From NCBI GenBank assembly GCA_030141605.1, contig JAQGDQ010000306.1, positions 37,501 through 101,500 on the forward strand: DNA of 64,000 nt, read 5' to 3'. The stretch's first letter is position 1. Every line of letters starts with the position of its first letter. The translations under genes were made by a program, and so were the position numbers. The notes below the pieces were generated by a model that had not been told where the DNA came from, ran no database searches, and saw only the letters and a list, made by a program, of their open reading frames with translations. Of this stretch, positions 38,015-53,000 are shown one piece after another. The stretch comes from Tubiluchus corallicola. Its lineage: Eukaryota > Priapulida > Priapulimorpha > Priapulimorphida > Tubiluchidae.

Positions 38015-41000
38015 GTGTGTCTATATTTTTTTAATTTTTCATAATTTCTGATATTTTTTATTTCTGAGTCTCACAGTTATATTTCAAAACTGGCTTGGAC
38101 TTGTGAAAAGAGCTTTCTAACTATTTTATAAAGGACATTTTGTGAGGCAAAATACTAAGGGCCCCTAAAAGTTGTCATCATGAAGTTGAAGCTAAAATGT
38201 TGAAGTTAAGTTATTGAAGTTAAAGAAAGGCTAAGATGTTTAGCCTTAGAAACCAACACAACTTGGGTTAAGAAAATGTCGTACTGATAGCAGAACCAAG
38301 CACAAAAAAAGAGAAAATCAAACAATCTATAAATAGTTGCTTGAAGATAGATGACATACTTAACACTTTCAAACCTTAGATCTATACTATAGATATTTAC
38401 TGTTCAAGTTCATGTATATTCACTCATTTACAAATTAATGTTTCAAAGAGCATAACGTGTGGTTAGAAGAAATGCGTGCCGTTTATAAAGCAATACGTTT
38501 CGCCAAGTTAAAATATCCAGCATTATTAGCCGCAATAACAGCTTTTTTGTTATCCTTGGATTTGTTAACTGAATTTTACTGTATGTATAAATTTGGCTAC
38601 ATTGATATGATTATACTTTCAGAAATATGATAAATACAAGTGTGATACACAGTATCTAAGTTTGTGTTTTTTACAGGAAACCGTTAGAAAGAAATTGTAT
38701 TACTAATTCCTATTTCATATATATATATATATATAGTTGGATCACTCGTCATGAGAGACATTTGTTTAATGCTTAAAATTCCTTTTAGCCGCTCAAGATG
38801 GCAAGAAGAAAACTAAACTTGTTCGCAGCATGAATGTAAAACAATGGAAACTTTCTGAAGCAGATTTACCTGCATTCACAGAGAATTTCTACATCGTAAA
38901 GTATGCTGATTTACAGGTGCGTATGACAGCTTGGATACCTGTTGTCCAGCCTTTTCATTGCTATTTAATTATGTAAAGTCAAATTATTGTTTATTAGGCA
39001 AGTTATTATTTATCATACCAAATTTAAATATTTCCTTATATAGTTAAGTATACAGACGTTCTACTTTACAGAAAATTTACATTTAGTACATCACATACAC
39101 ACATATAACATACATAGTCTTTTGTTGAAAACATTCAGAAAGGTATCACCTCTTGAAAGGAGAAGCCTGTGTAACTTTAGAGTCATCCTAAAGACAAAGA
39201 GAAAGATGCTAGATCTTTTTTTATGAAATTATATATTTAGTCATTTTACTTGGAAAACCAGATTTGATTTTTTATAATGTGTGCGAGGATTTCTGATTGG
39301 ATTTTTAACATTGTGAATTCAAGTAATATACAACGGTTTCTATTGCTCAGACGATTATAGTACACTTCACTTAATAAGCCCTTTTTGTTGTGAGGTAATA
39401 CTAATACTCTCCCGACACGATGGATTGCGAGCCTAATTTGTGCTACTTAACATAATGAAACTAATTACTAAATAATTTTATTGAAGCATTATATGAAAAC
39501 TATCTTTGGATCACTTTGATAAATACTGCTGTACAAAAATGGTAATTTTTTTACTATTACCAAAGCTACCATTGCTGTATTTTGTGAGCCACATGTCGTA
39601 CATTTGGCTGCAATAGTTGCAAAGTCATCAATAACAGACACCTGTTATCAATTTGCCTGCTATTGCTTTAAGTTTAACAAACCAATATTCAAGTTATTAC
39701 TGTTTGTGAGGCACATTTTGAATTTATAAAGCGTTTCGCCAAGTTAAAATATCCTGCATTATTAGCCGCAATATCAGCTTTTTTATTATCCTTGGATTTG
39801 TTAACCAACTTTTACTGTATGTGTAAATTTGGCTACATTGCTATGGTTATACTTTCAGAAATATGACAAATACAAGCGTGATACACAGTATCTAAGTTTG
39901 GAGCTGCACGCTGCTTTAGACAATGATAGCACCGATGGTTACAAGTTCAGGGTTTTTTTTCATTATGGAAACCTCAAGGATGTTAAGAATTCTTTGGTTT
40001 GTAACTCTTTCCTTTATTTTGCCTTGACTTATTAATTTTCAGCAGTCCACTTATCAAGCAAATTTATTGTGTTAGCATGTACTAATACACATGTGGACGG
40101 TTACTTTAATAAGTAAAAAGTTAAAAGTTTGTTTAGCTTTTCCATGCAACGCCTGTATGCACATAGCAGGTAAGTGCTTTTCTCAAATAATAATGACCTT
40201 ATTTGATATTCGGACTGACTGCGCCATAAAAAATTTCTACAGCTATAGCTGTCTAGCTGATTATTTTAACCATAGATAATAATATTACTAATTAACCTTG
40301 GGGTTGCGTAGTAATATAAATATCTGTGGCTTTAACACTCGGCTTGGTCACGTATATAATGCTCATACTGTAGGACTTTGTAGCTCAGTAAAGCCAGGCC
40401 CAGTAAAGTAACACGTTAAACGCTATTGCATGTGTACCTGTTTCTTTGTTTGCAATGGACACGATAAAGAAAATCTGGCTTCGTCATCAGCTCAGCAAAG
40501 CAGGAGGTTTAAGCTTTTGACAAATGACAATTCTTTTAGTTTTAAAAATGCAGACAAACTAAATTTAACAGTGCTGCAGTGCACCTTGTATGTGGGGGAA
40601 AAACATTATCTACATCTGAAAAATGTAAGTTGAAGTGAATTTTGCTAGGAAATTTGTGAAGTAAATTAACTTAATGACAGATTTAAGAATATTACAGAAG
40701 CAATGTTCTAATTTCACTAAAGCCAAACAGATGCACATTTTTTACAAAAGCATCACTCAAACCAGCACACAAAAATAATAAGTAATCAGTAAGGGATTTC
40801 CCTTTCTAAAAGTAATAGCAATGTGATTGCAATTTTTCTCAAGTAATTAATAATCATGAAAAATTACTTTTCAAAAGTAACGAACCCAACAATGCCTTTT
40901 TTGTCTATGCAACTTTAAAGAATTCACTTACGTCGTCTATGCTTATGTCGTCTTGCCAATTTGTTTGTCACTATGATGACGTCACATTGTGTTCATTTAG

Positions 41001-44000
41001 TTTTTATTTATATCACCTGCATTACTAGTCGGGTTAAATTAACTTTTGGTCGTGATTTGATTGAAACTCCAAGTTCGTCCTACTTGATAATTGATTGTGA
41101 CCCCCAGCAATCACATGATTGACATTAATCAATACATGGTATGTATCGGGCATTATCACTTGTTCATTATATTCCGGTATAGTAAATTTAAATGTACCAG
41201 CACTGTTCTATTGAAAACACCATTGCGCAATCTAATCTCAGTTTTTGTTTATGTTGTACACTAATCCTTTTCCTACTGAGTGGTAATATACATCCCAACC
41301 CCGGACCAACGCCTGCTACTAAATCAACAATGAATAGTAAACAAATTAATTTTATGCAAGTCAACATTCGCAGCCTAATGGCTAACGAAATTACGACTAG
41401 CCTAGCTTTAGAAAATAACTTTGATTTTATATGTCTCACCGAAACTTGGCTTTAAGCAGAGACTAATAACAACCTGTTAATTAACGGGTGTCAGCCCAAC
41501 ATGCATCGCGATTGTCCTCTCAGTGGTAGCGTTGCTATGTACGTTAACAACAGGTTATCAGCACATCAACTTCAGATGTACAAGCCAAATGACCATGAAA
41601 TCATGTGGGTGGAACTTTCACTATCACCGCTTTCAAACACACAAGTATTTATTTTTGCTGGTGACTTTTACAGTAAATGTAGCCACTGGCTCAACGGTGA
41701 GGACAGCATTGCCGGTAACAAATTTTATCATTTTGTTTCGGATAACAGTCTTAGCCAAATTGTAAATGAACCCCCTGGTATAACACCATATTCGCAAACA
41801 TTATTTGACTTAGTAATAGTAATTACTGATTCCCCTGATTTAGTTACTGAATGTTACACTTCAATTCTTATTAGTAATTGTGTTCACTTCCCTATTTTCT
41901 GCAAATTGCAGTTGAAAGGCATTTTCCCAGCAGCCTATCAAAGAAAAATATATGGATATGAGTTTGCAAATTGGCACAACCTGAATCAGGCAATTGCAAA
42001 CACTAGCCGAGGTGAAATAATTTCAACTTCTAACATTGACCTAATATACACACATTATACTGGAAAGTTGCAGTCATTACTAGATAGCCGTATCTCATCA
42101 CAGTTTACATAACTATTAGATCCAGAGACAAACCTTCGAAGAATTCCCAATGTAGAAGACTCTGCCGGGTAAAAAACCAAAAATGGAATAAATTTAAACA
42201 AAGGCCAAATGATGAAACTAGGCAACGGTATAACATGGCAAGAAACAAATATAATAATGCATGCTCAAACAGCAAACAAAAACATTACAATAAAGAATCA
42301 AAAGACTTGCTTGATCCGAACACCTCAAATAAAACTTGGTGGAAATATCAAAATCAGTCTTTAAGGGAAATTCTGTGTCCAAGGTGTGCCTCCACTGTTA
42401 GAGTACATAACATAATTACAATGGACATTGACAAACCCAACATCCTGAACAACTACTTCTGTGAACAGTCAACATTAAACATAGGACCAAACATCAACCT
42501 ACTTCCACAACAACTTAAAATCCAAGCCACCTTGTCAAGCATTCAAAGTACTCCTGACGAAATTGCCGATATTCTAAAAAGCTTAAACAGTAACAAAGCA
42601 GTAGGGCCCGATAGTATTAGTAACTTTGTAATGAAAATATAGCCAATAGTATTTCAGTCCCACTTTAGCAAAATCTTTAATAAGTCACTGAAAAGTGGAC
42701 ACTTTCCTAAATGTTGGAAAGAAGCCAACGTCAGCCCTATTTTCAAAAAGGACAATCGACAAGAAAAATCTAATTACAGACCGATTTCTCTTCTGTCAGC
42801 TATCTGAGGTTTTGGAAAAATATTATATTCAAACATCTGTACAATTGCCTAGTCATTTACAATAGTCTCTGAACCAATAGAAACTCTGGATTCAAATCAA
42901 ATGATGGCACAGTCTATCAGGTTTTATCAATAGTCCGTAAATTATATTGAGCCATGGATAATAGATTTGATGTTAGACTAGTGTTTCTAGACATATCGAA
43001 AGCCTTCGATAAAGTGTGGCATCATGGACTTTTATTTAAACTCCAAGAAAATTACATTAAGGGCAAGTTACTAAAGTGGCTTAAATCCTATCTTTCTGCT
43101 CGTCGTGGAAGAGTGGCAATAAATCTCAAATTCTCTGACTGGAAAGGTACAGATGCAGGAGTATCGCAAGGATCAATATTAGGCCTCATACTGTTTTTAG
43201 TCTTTATTGACAATTTAATAAGAACTAATGACTGTGACCTGAGGCTTTTTGCTGACGACACGTCACTAATTGAAGTTATAGATAATCCTAACACAAACAC
43301 AACACGAATCAATTCTGATTTGCAGAAAATACAGCAGTGGGCTGACCAGTGGCATGTAGCCTTTAATCCTAGGAAAACTGAAGTAAACCCAGTACCACCA
43401 CCACAACCAAGTTTATATATTAGCAATATTGAACTCCCTACAGTTTCCAGTCATAAACGTCTAGATGTTTATTTCCAACTTGGAATGGGATACCCGCGTG
43501 GTTCTAATAATCGGTAAAGCAAATTCTCGACTAGACTCTATTAGAAAAATATCACACATTGGCCCTCGTTCCACTTTCGAACATCTTTACAAATTAATGA
43601 TACTGCCAGTAATGGAGTATGCTGACAGCATATGGTGTAATATCCCAGCTGAATTGTCAGACTTATTAAAACTTACACAAAAATGAGTTGCACACATATG
43701 CAGTAAAACAATGAAAGGTACCAGTACACATAACTTGTTATTCGAAAATTCATTTAACTATTTAGCAAAAAGATGTATATTTCACAGAACCAAAATGTTT
43801 TATAAAATTGTTAACCAGTTAACACCATTGTATTTATTTGACATATTGCCAACTGCAAGTCGAGATCTACTTGATTATTCATTGTGTAACAAAAGCAATT
43901 TTGCTTTGTCTCGTACTAGATGTAACTATTTTAAATACTTATTCTTTCCTGTGTCTGTGAACTGGATGGAACAATTTACCAACTTTTATAAAAAAACTCT

Positions 44001-47000
44001 CCTTCTGTCAATGCATTTTGCAGCAGGTACAAACAGTAACTAAATTTTTTTAACCGACCTACATATTATACACATGGCTCTCCTCTAGTAGCAGTTCCAC
44101 ATACTCGAATGAGAGTCAGCTTTTTTCAATTAAATCAAGATCTCAACAGTCATGGATGTACATATAGAGCTGGGAGCATAGTTCAGCCAAATTGTACTTG
44201 TGGTTCCTCGCGAGAAACAGTACAACATTACTTTCTTGTGTGTCCCCAATATACAGCTAGTAGAATGAACCTTGAGGAAAAACTAACCCAGCTATACCAA
44301 CAAAATGTTTTCCCGTTTAATTTAAATAACTTGAGTAATCAACTGAAAATTTCAACTTTTCTTTTCGGATCGTCTCAACTAAGCTACAACCAAAATGTTA
44401 CATTCTTTCAAACTATCCAAGACTACATAAAATCTACGCACCTCTTTTCATCAATTGGTCATATGTAGTATTACTAATTTAACATCAATATTTATTTAAA
44501 CATTACTAACACTTAATAGCCATGCACCATATTTAGTAATTCTATTTCTTTGCAATACGGCCTAAGGTATTCTTAGACAGTTTATGGATAACTGTATGCC
44601 AAAGGTTATAACTTAATAAAAATATCTTTAGAAAAAAAATAAAGTATTGCAAGCTTATTGTTAATTACTATGAGGAGAAGGAGCACCTTGCAATCTGAAT
44701 GTGTTCCACATAATAGCAGTTTTTTATTTGGAACATTTTAAATGTAACATTAATTACAAATATTCGCAAATTGTTATTTTTTACTTATATTATATATTTT
44801 TTACTAGTTAATTATATACTCTATATAGTAATGCTTGTATAAGACATACATTATGTATATTTTTTATATACTTTATATGACATAAGTTTAAAAGTTAAAT
44901 ATTTTTACTGCATAGCCTATTGTACTAAGCTACTTGAATTTATTGATAGCCCTGGCTTACATGCAAACTGTAGGCACTTTATTTCAACTAATTTCAACTA
45001 CTTGCAAATGCAAGAGTCATCAGTTGCGCAATGTAGGCTTAACAGTCCTGTCGGTTGCTGTTTATATGCGAAGTGTTATTCAAAAATAGAAAATTAAGCT
45101 TTCGTTACTACAAGTAATAACTGGAGTGTAACTGTTCCAAGAGCACAATTTCTACAATACACACGTCAAAAAAGTTACTCATCCAGCCATAGTATCTAAT
45201 TGATTGACCTGTATTGTGTTCGATGATTATCAGCTGACTGTTTTCTGTTGACTAAAATTAGTTTCTGTTGGTGGAGTCTTAAAAAATAGTTAGGATCTGT
45301 TTCCATATGTGATTCAAATTTTTGATTGGTTTTGGTTTAAACATAATTTATTGAAGGTGTAACATCTAGGTTTGAAGCAGACAGTTTTACAACTGACCTA
45401 GTGGGAGCGAAGCAGTTGATTTGTTTTCATTGCAATACTATGTACATGTTATGTTATATTCATTGTTTATTGCTAGGAAGGGGAGATCATTGGTTTGCAG
45501 CTGTGTGCTTTCTTTCTGACCAGTAGCAGTGCCCTTTCATACTTTTCTGAACAATACAAGAAGTACACATCTACCCCTCATACTATGCAAGCCACGACTG
45601 AGTTAATGCATACAAAGATTGGATCAAAGGCACTGCAAAAGGTAAACAAAGTATGATCAATAAAACTTGCTTGCACTATATGGCATTCTGTGTTTGTTTG
45701 CATTTCTGCTTTGTATTGACAAAGCTTGGTCTAATAATGGCAATGTGCATCATAGAATTTTATATGCATGTAGTACATTTCAGACAAAGTAAATGGCGAA
45801 ATTATTGCAGTAGTTAAACTTCTAGTTACATACTGGAGAAGTTAGTTAAGTAACTGATTTATTATTCATCTTTTCTGAGCCAAGAACAAAATTTCTTTGC
45901 AACATATATGATTTTATTAGTAAGTAATCTACAATTGTAGGATTTCTTGTATGCAGGCAGATCACTCACTAGTTTCCAGTTTCAGTTCCTTTAGAGTTCT
46001 AATATATATTTGCTTCAATTTAAAGGACAAATTTAATACAAAAACAAATTTTCTTTTATTAAAAGAGCTGACCCTAAATTTGACATTAATTATATTAAAT
46101 TTCATGGCTTCCTCCCTAATGAGATTGGGCCCCAAAGTTGCATTTTCCACAAAACATTTTGTTCTGTTTTGTTTGCAAAATTTCAGAAAATCGCATCTAG
46201 CAACGACTTCTATAGATACCATTTCATTTCTGTGATGCTGCACTTGCAAACAATGCTACATACCAAACTGCGACATGTAATTAAGTGTAAGCACTGCAGT
46301 AACTCAGGACTGAATTTTGCTGACATCATCTAACAAGCAAAATGCACAAAATCAAGTTCCAAACTTTCAACGGAAATGACATCTTCACATCCGATTTCCT
46401 CTTATAAATTCCACCAAGAAAAAATTCAAAGTATCAGAAATTCTTAGCCTTTCTATTTTTGTGTAAAAGCAAAACTTCACAAAGTATGCTCTATTTGACC
46501 TTTAAAACAATTCTGTCTTCAACTGCTTGCAAACATTTAACAATATTTAGTAGGATAGTGACTTGACTAAATTACTGACATGTCAGGCACAGATGCATTA
46601 CTTTTTAGCTAAGAGAAGAAACTTCAGTCTCTGATGTTATACTACATCCAGCCACCCGGCAACTTGTGGAGAATATCTGGAAAGAAGCTCAAGGGGAACT
46701 TGCAGATGTACTACTCCACCCTGTGGAGTCATTGACATTAAAGAAGGTACATTTCCTGTAGAGTTTGAAGAACTATATAGGAGTAAATATCTAAATAGTG
46801 ATATATTTACAAAATACTGTACATTATTATCTCAATAAAAGTGCAGAAGTTGTTTTCCAAAATTATGTCCTCAAGAACTTGTAATGTCAAATGTGCTGTA
46901 TTACAACATTTTTTAGACGTGCTGCATTCAATACTAGCCTTCTAGTTAGTCTGTGAATTAATGAGGTGCGTTTATAATTGAAATAGGCCCAAATTGCTTG

Positions 47001-50000
47001 TGCATCATGTTATTCCACTTATTTCATATGTATGATTATTACAAGTAAATGATACATGTATGATTGTTAAAACTTTTACTATGGTTCTTAAAAGCGGTTA
47101 AAATTTTGTTTCAGGTTGAAGAGGCTGAAGCCATATTACTGCAGTTACAGCAAGTTTTAGAAGGAGGTGGTGATCAGCAGAAAGTACAAGCATTGATTAA
47201 AGATTTCTACTTGCTGGTACCACATCGTAATCAACAACCATTAGATAACTTGCACAGTCTTATCAAAAAGTTAGATTTGTGTCAGGTAACATTAAAAATC
47301 ATTTGTATTTTTTATAATACATTCAGTTTTTTCTCGTCAGGTATGCGCAACAGGTATGTTAAATGTATTACAATTTTAGATTCATGTGGCTTTGTTTGCT
47401 CATTGATCAGACATTGCCTAAGTATTTATTATGTTTGCTAAACATACATTTTCCACAAATCATGATTCGTTATATGCAAGCAACTTTTGCTTTGTTGATC
47501 TTTATCCTGCAGCAAAAATAGGAGTGTAGTAAAGTTTCTATAGGTATCAACAGAGAGAAGGCCACGAATTTTTTGCTTAACATTTGGCCTTTCGTGCTGC
47601 CAGTATTTACCTGGTTGTTTAAGTTGAAAGTATTTTCACAAAACTAAGTAGGCAATTTTCCTGTATGTAGCAGTACTGGTCACTTCTTTTTTTTGTAAGG
47701 CACCAGCATACTGCAAGTGACTGAATCGGGCAGAGGTGCCTCACTAAAATCTGTATAAGGTAAACAGCCGTGAGGGCTAATGCAACCACCCAGAGTAACT
47801 GTCGAACCCAGACAGTCCTGAACTAATCATACCAAGCATGCATACGTATCTGCTTGTCATTAACCTACCACAAATAATGATCTTACGAAAACTAACTAGA
47901 CTAAATATGGCTTGTTTTGATGCAGTTAATAAAAGATATGCTGTCCGTCAGCGAAGCTACTAACTGGATGACGCGTACCACCACACAAGCAAAATATCGA
48001 GCACTACGTTGTGTTATTCAGCATCTTGAGGATTATTCACCACAATATGAGAACGTGCGAAACTTGGTCCTTTCTTCTGATAAAAAGTTTGTGCAATTGT
48101 ATTAACATCTTTCCCGAATCAAAGTTTTCTAGTATATTTAATAAAACACTATGGCTATTATGCGAAATAAGTTTCAGAATCTTATAAACATTGACATTTT
48201 CCATTGCCTTTTTTATTCAGATCAGTTAAACGTAATTTACATAAATTCACTTAACACCATAATTTGTCTATAATTTTTATATTTGCATATACTTTAATTC
48301 TTATTTTGCTAAGAAATTTTTCTAGATCCACAATAAGCTTCATTCGTGACATGCGTAAAGTTTTTATTCATATTAAAATGGTATATTATTTAAACGATGT
48401 GACATAAAGCCCTAAAAACATAATTCATATTTATACAGGCCTTCACTTTTTTGAAACTTTTCAAACATGTGACATAATTATACACACTACTAATCGCTTT
48501 GATATGCCGGTGCTTTACTGAAATTACCTACACATTGGTTTTTGTAGAAACAGCAAGATTGCAGTGAAAAATGTTTTCGAAGTACATCGGCAATGTGAAG
48601 ACCCAGAATTCCAAAGCAGAATTGATAACAAGCGCCTGCTATTTCATGCCAGTAAGCCAGAAAATATGCTAGGCATACTTTCCAGGTATAAAATTGTGAA
48701 ATAATTGTCCATAAGACCATAATTGCTACACAGTATTAGTGATCATATTGTATGTTTGGTTATAATAAATACTATTGTTTTTCTAAAGTTTCCCACAGCA
48801 TAAAGTTCTCGTAAATATATTTTATTTTTGTTTATTCTAAAAGACTGTCTTCCCTTCATTTGCTGTTATAATAGTCATCTGCAACTTTGCGACATTTGCA
48901 ATATTTGCCAACCAACACTTTATAACTGTTTCCTTTTGATTTGTATTACTTTATTTGGAGTGAATTTAATATTTTCCAAAAACAAAAAGAAAAAATTCAA
49001 CATCTGTATTGTAAAATTGCTGTTCAGAATGGATAATTTGTCTTTTATACAGTGGATTCTGGGTTACTGTACAATAAGGAAGTTAGTGCTGTTGTGCCTT
49101 ACATTATAGTACTAAGTGTATACATTTCTGTAGGGGTTTGTTATTGCCTGGTGTCGTTGTTTCTAAGCTGGGCGGAGTTAGAACTGATATTGGAAATCTA
49201 GGATTTGGAATTTATTTTGCTGATGCCTCCAGGTAATTTGTAATTAGTTTTGTGTTGCATGGAATTTCATGAAATTTTACTACTTATAAGATCTTTTAAT
49301 ATTACTTCAATCTTATCTTTTAATTTGTTGCACTTTGAAAGCTTTTTAACATTTTTTCTTGTAGTTATTTACATTAAAAATATTCTTTAGTTTGTTGCAT
49401 ATTATAAATAGACTGTGAATTTTTAATTAGAAAGACTGACTTTAGTTAAAATTTTAATTTTTGAAACTGTTTATTTTTCAGTACAAGTTTAAAGTATTCG
49501 TCTGTTGGAAAGCACAGTCATACTAGATTTGTGCTTCTCCATGATGTGGCTCTGGGCAAGGTGAAAGAGTTTTCCACTCGGCAACTGGATCTCACTGAAC
49601 CACCCGATTCTTATGACAGCTGCCTGGGTGTAGCTAAAACTGAAGCCTTAAACTCTGATTTTACTGTATGTAAAGTGGTATTTATTATTAATTTGAAATA
49701 ACATAATTTACATCATTTGGCTGTCATCTTTCAGAACTGATATAGGCAACCTTTATTTTCATTTTCTCTCTAGGAAGATGAATATGCAATTTACAGCACA
49801 TCGCAGCAGAAAATGCGTTATTTAGTGGAGTTTTCCTTGCCTGAAGACCAAATAGCATCTTCACAACCAGAAAACATAGCAGAAGAAAGTATTCCAGCAA
49901 TTCCTGGTGTTGAACCAAAGAGTGAAGGTATTTTGCTGTATTTGAACCAAAAGCTATTTTACAGGAAAATTAATCCCCGTGATTAATTTTACCTAGACTT

Positions 50001-53000
50001 GTTAAAATGCAGCTGTCAGTAAATTCCGTGATTAAGTTTCATGTGATACAATGACTACAAATGAGTTTAAATATTTCGAAGATCGGGGTTCAGTTTTCAA
50101 TCGTTTTTCTTCCACCCAAAAAATTAAATAATGCTTAGCCCTCCTAAACCAAAGACTTTGTGAGGTTTATTATTTACAATCATGCGTCATTTGTGTATGA
50201 TTGGGCAAGGAACAACTATTTGTTGAAACATTGCTGCAGCTACTACACTGTTCTGTATGAAATTTTCAAAGACAAGTGCACAGCATTTTTGTGAACTTAA
50301 CTATATTCATATTTCAAGCAGTGTCTTTCTTTTTTGCTGTTGTCCTCTGATTGGTTTCCATGCACTTTAATTAGAAAACTCTGACTGTTTTAGGATGCCA
50401 AACTTATCAATGTTTCAGACAAAAATTCTTTTTTTCAGTGACCGAGATTGAGATAGATGATGTGCTTGATGTAGAGAATCCAATGGATAGTGTCAAAGTT
50501 GGCTTAGTAACGAATAACGATCAATTTATTCCACTGTGTGCTGTGCATATTCGAGCTAAATTGATTGACCTTGCCTCACAGGTTTGTCTATGAGCATGTA
50601 AGCGAGCTATAGTAATGGTACTTATGCACAACATGTTCATCAGTACCTATGCATTGTAATAAAGTGAAATAATGATATTGCCATCTGAATGTAGTCAAAG
50701 TTTGATCTACTTTTCGACTTAAACCTTTGACCTGATCCTAGATACAAACTTCTCAGTGGATTTAATATTTACTTAAATTTAAATAACAGTTTACTTAAAC
50801 ACTAAGATGCTAGTTAATGTAAGTGAGGCTTGTTTTTTACAACCTGGATAGGTAACCACCAGGAAAGCTGTTTCTGGGAAGTTTCAGTCCCCATACTGCC
50901 CCTTGATACCCCTTTGAGGATATCGTAAGCATGCAAACAAGGCTAAAACACTTCTGCCCATTCAGTGTCTCACCTTAGAGGAAAATAAAATACAATATAC
51001 AAAAACAGTGCCATATTTAAAAAATGTAGAATGCGTCATAGTTAATTAAACCACTTTGCAATCACAAAACAAGTTTATAAATTCACAAAGTGGCACACAA
51101 ATTTTCCACTTTACAGTATAACAGTGATTTTCTGTTTCTTTTGCTAGGTTGTTGTTTTCCAAGAGTACAAAAATGACAGCAAGTATCCAATAGAGGCGAA
51201 ATTTGTTTTTCCGCTTGTTGAGTTAGCAGCTGTTGTTGGATTTGAGGCTTTTATCAATGATAAGCACATTGTGGGAGAAGTGCAAGAGAAAGAAAAGGCC
51301 CACAAAGAGTATAGAGAAGCAGTTGCAGAGGGCCATGGTGCTTACCTCTTTGATCAAGAAACACCGGTGAGAACAATTTATTAGTTAACATCTCATCTTC
51401 CTGATAGTAACTGTTCATTTTAGGATCATTGGTAAATTCCGAAACAAGGATAAAGCATTTAACATGCCATTCACAGTACAAGAGAACATTGTAATAACAC
51501 TATAAAGATTTATTTTACATTCAATACATCAACCTTCTTCAAATGATAAGAACAAATTATATTAAAGACAGTTTGAAATGTTAAAACATTCTAAGTATCA
51601 GTACAGTACAACAATAGATATTGTTAATTTTTTATGTAAGCTCATTTACAAAAGGTTGAATTATAGCACAGCATAGAATGACAAAATGTAAGTTTTTAAC
51701 AGAATAAAAAAGGTATAACATACAATGATAAGTACTGTTAAACTATTCCAATGTGCCTGAAGAAAATGAGTTTAAAATTATGTTTGGAAATTAAATAAAC
51801 CACATGAGATAAAATTGTTCTTGAATCTCTCTGTTCTGCATTTAGGTAACGGGTATTTCAGATAGTGGTGAGCTCTATATCTATAAGTATGGGCATCTGA
51901 CAGTAGAGTATGGATTATATTATTAGGACTTTGAATTGATTATTTTACAAGAATTTTTGTGACAGTTAAATAAAGGTTGAAGATTTGCCAAAATTAGAGC
52001 ATTTGCATAGTGTTGATTTGTAACAAATTATTTTCAATTAGCATTTTTCAACAGTTTCTAACAAATCAATGAGATTTTGGAAGAGAGATGAGTACCATAC
52101 CTGACAAGCATATTCAACAACTGATCCAATGGTGGTGCAGTAACACCATTAAGAGATGCCCCATTTCTTTATAATTAGTAAATAATTAGTACAAAAAGTA
52201 AATTGTTTACTGGGTTTAGCATAAATTAAATGGACAAGGGTGTTCCATGTTAAAAGTTTAGCTACTGTACACCCAAAAGTTTAGCTGAATCAACTCTTTT
52301 TACCATCAAATGAGAGACATTAGTAGGGAAAATATCAGGAAGCCTAGCTATGACAGTCACAATCATTTTGATGAATTTAGAATATATTGAAATTTAGATT
52401 ATTAGCATTTGCCCATTGTAATGGCAATGTAATTACTTGATTAGCTGTTGTTTCAATTTTGAGATAGTCAGTAGTTAGTTCTTTGATGATGGTGGAAGAG
52501 GAAATAAGATATTTAATAAAATATTCGGAACTTGCATATATTCAAATTTTGTTAACAAAATGTTATGACCAGTGTGTTCAACAGCTTTTCGTAAATCTAA
52601 TAAAAAAACTGTAGAGGTACCACCTCTAGTGTCAACAGCTTTATGCAGTTGATACATTAAATAACTCAGAGTATGTATAGTGGAACCACCACAGATAAAT
52701 TTATATTGAGAATAACTTATTTGGTTACCAATTACCTGCCATAACCAATCAGAAACAAACTTTCCAAAATTTTGCAAAGTACCGGTGTATAGAGAAATAT
52801 GTCCCAGATCTTTTTCAAGTGATATAATGTCATTAGATTTTGGAATAAGTATAACATCTATGATGTAAAATGGCTGTAAATTAATTGTAAAACTGTTGAT
52901 TAATTAAAAAAATCTTGTTTAAGTTTTCACACAAGTGAATTAGTGGCTTACAAGGCTAAATTTTACCATCCCCACACTCAAGAAATTAGTTCGTGAAGCA

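Noticed and set aside
45951-46249. Open frames on both strands in PARP4 intron 5
   Set aside because: No similarity to PARP4 and phases of exons 5 and 6 join directly without it.
48087-48105. PARP4 ending at the TAA at 48103-48105
   Set aside because: Reading through exon 8 gives a stop, but the donor at 48087 joins in phase to exon 9, which continues the conserved catalytic domain.
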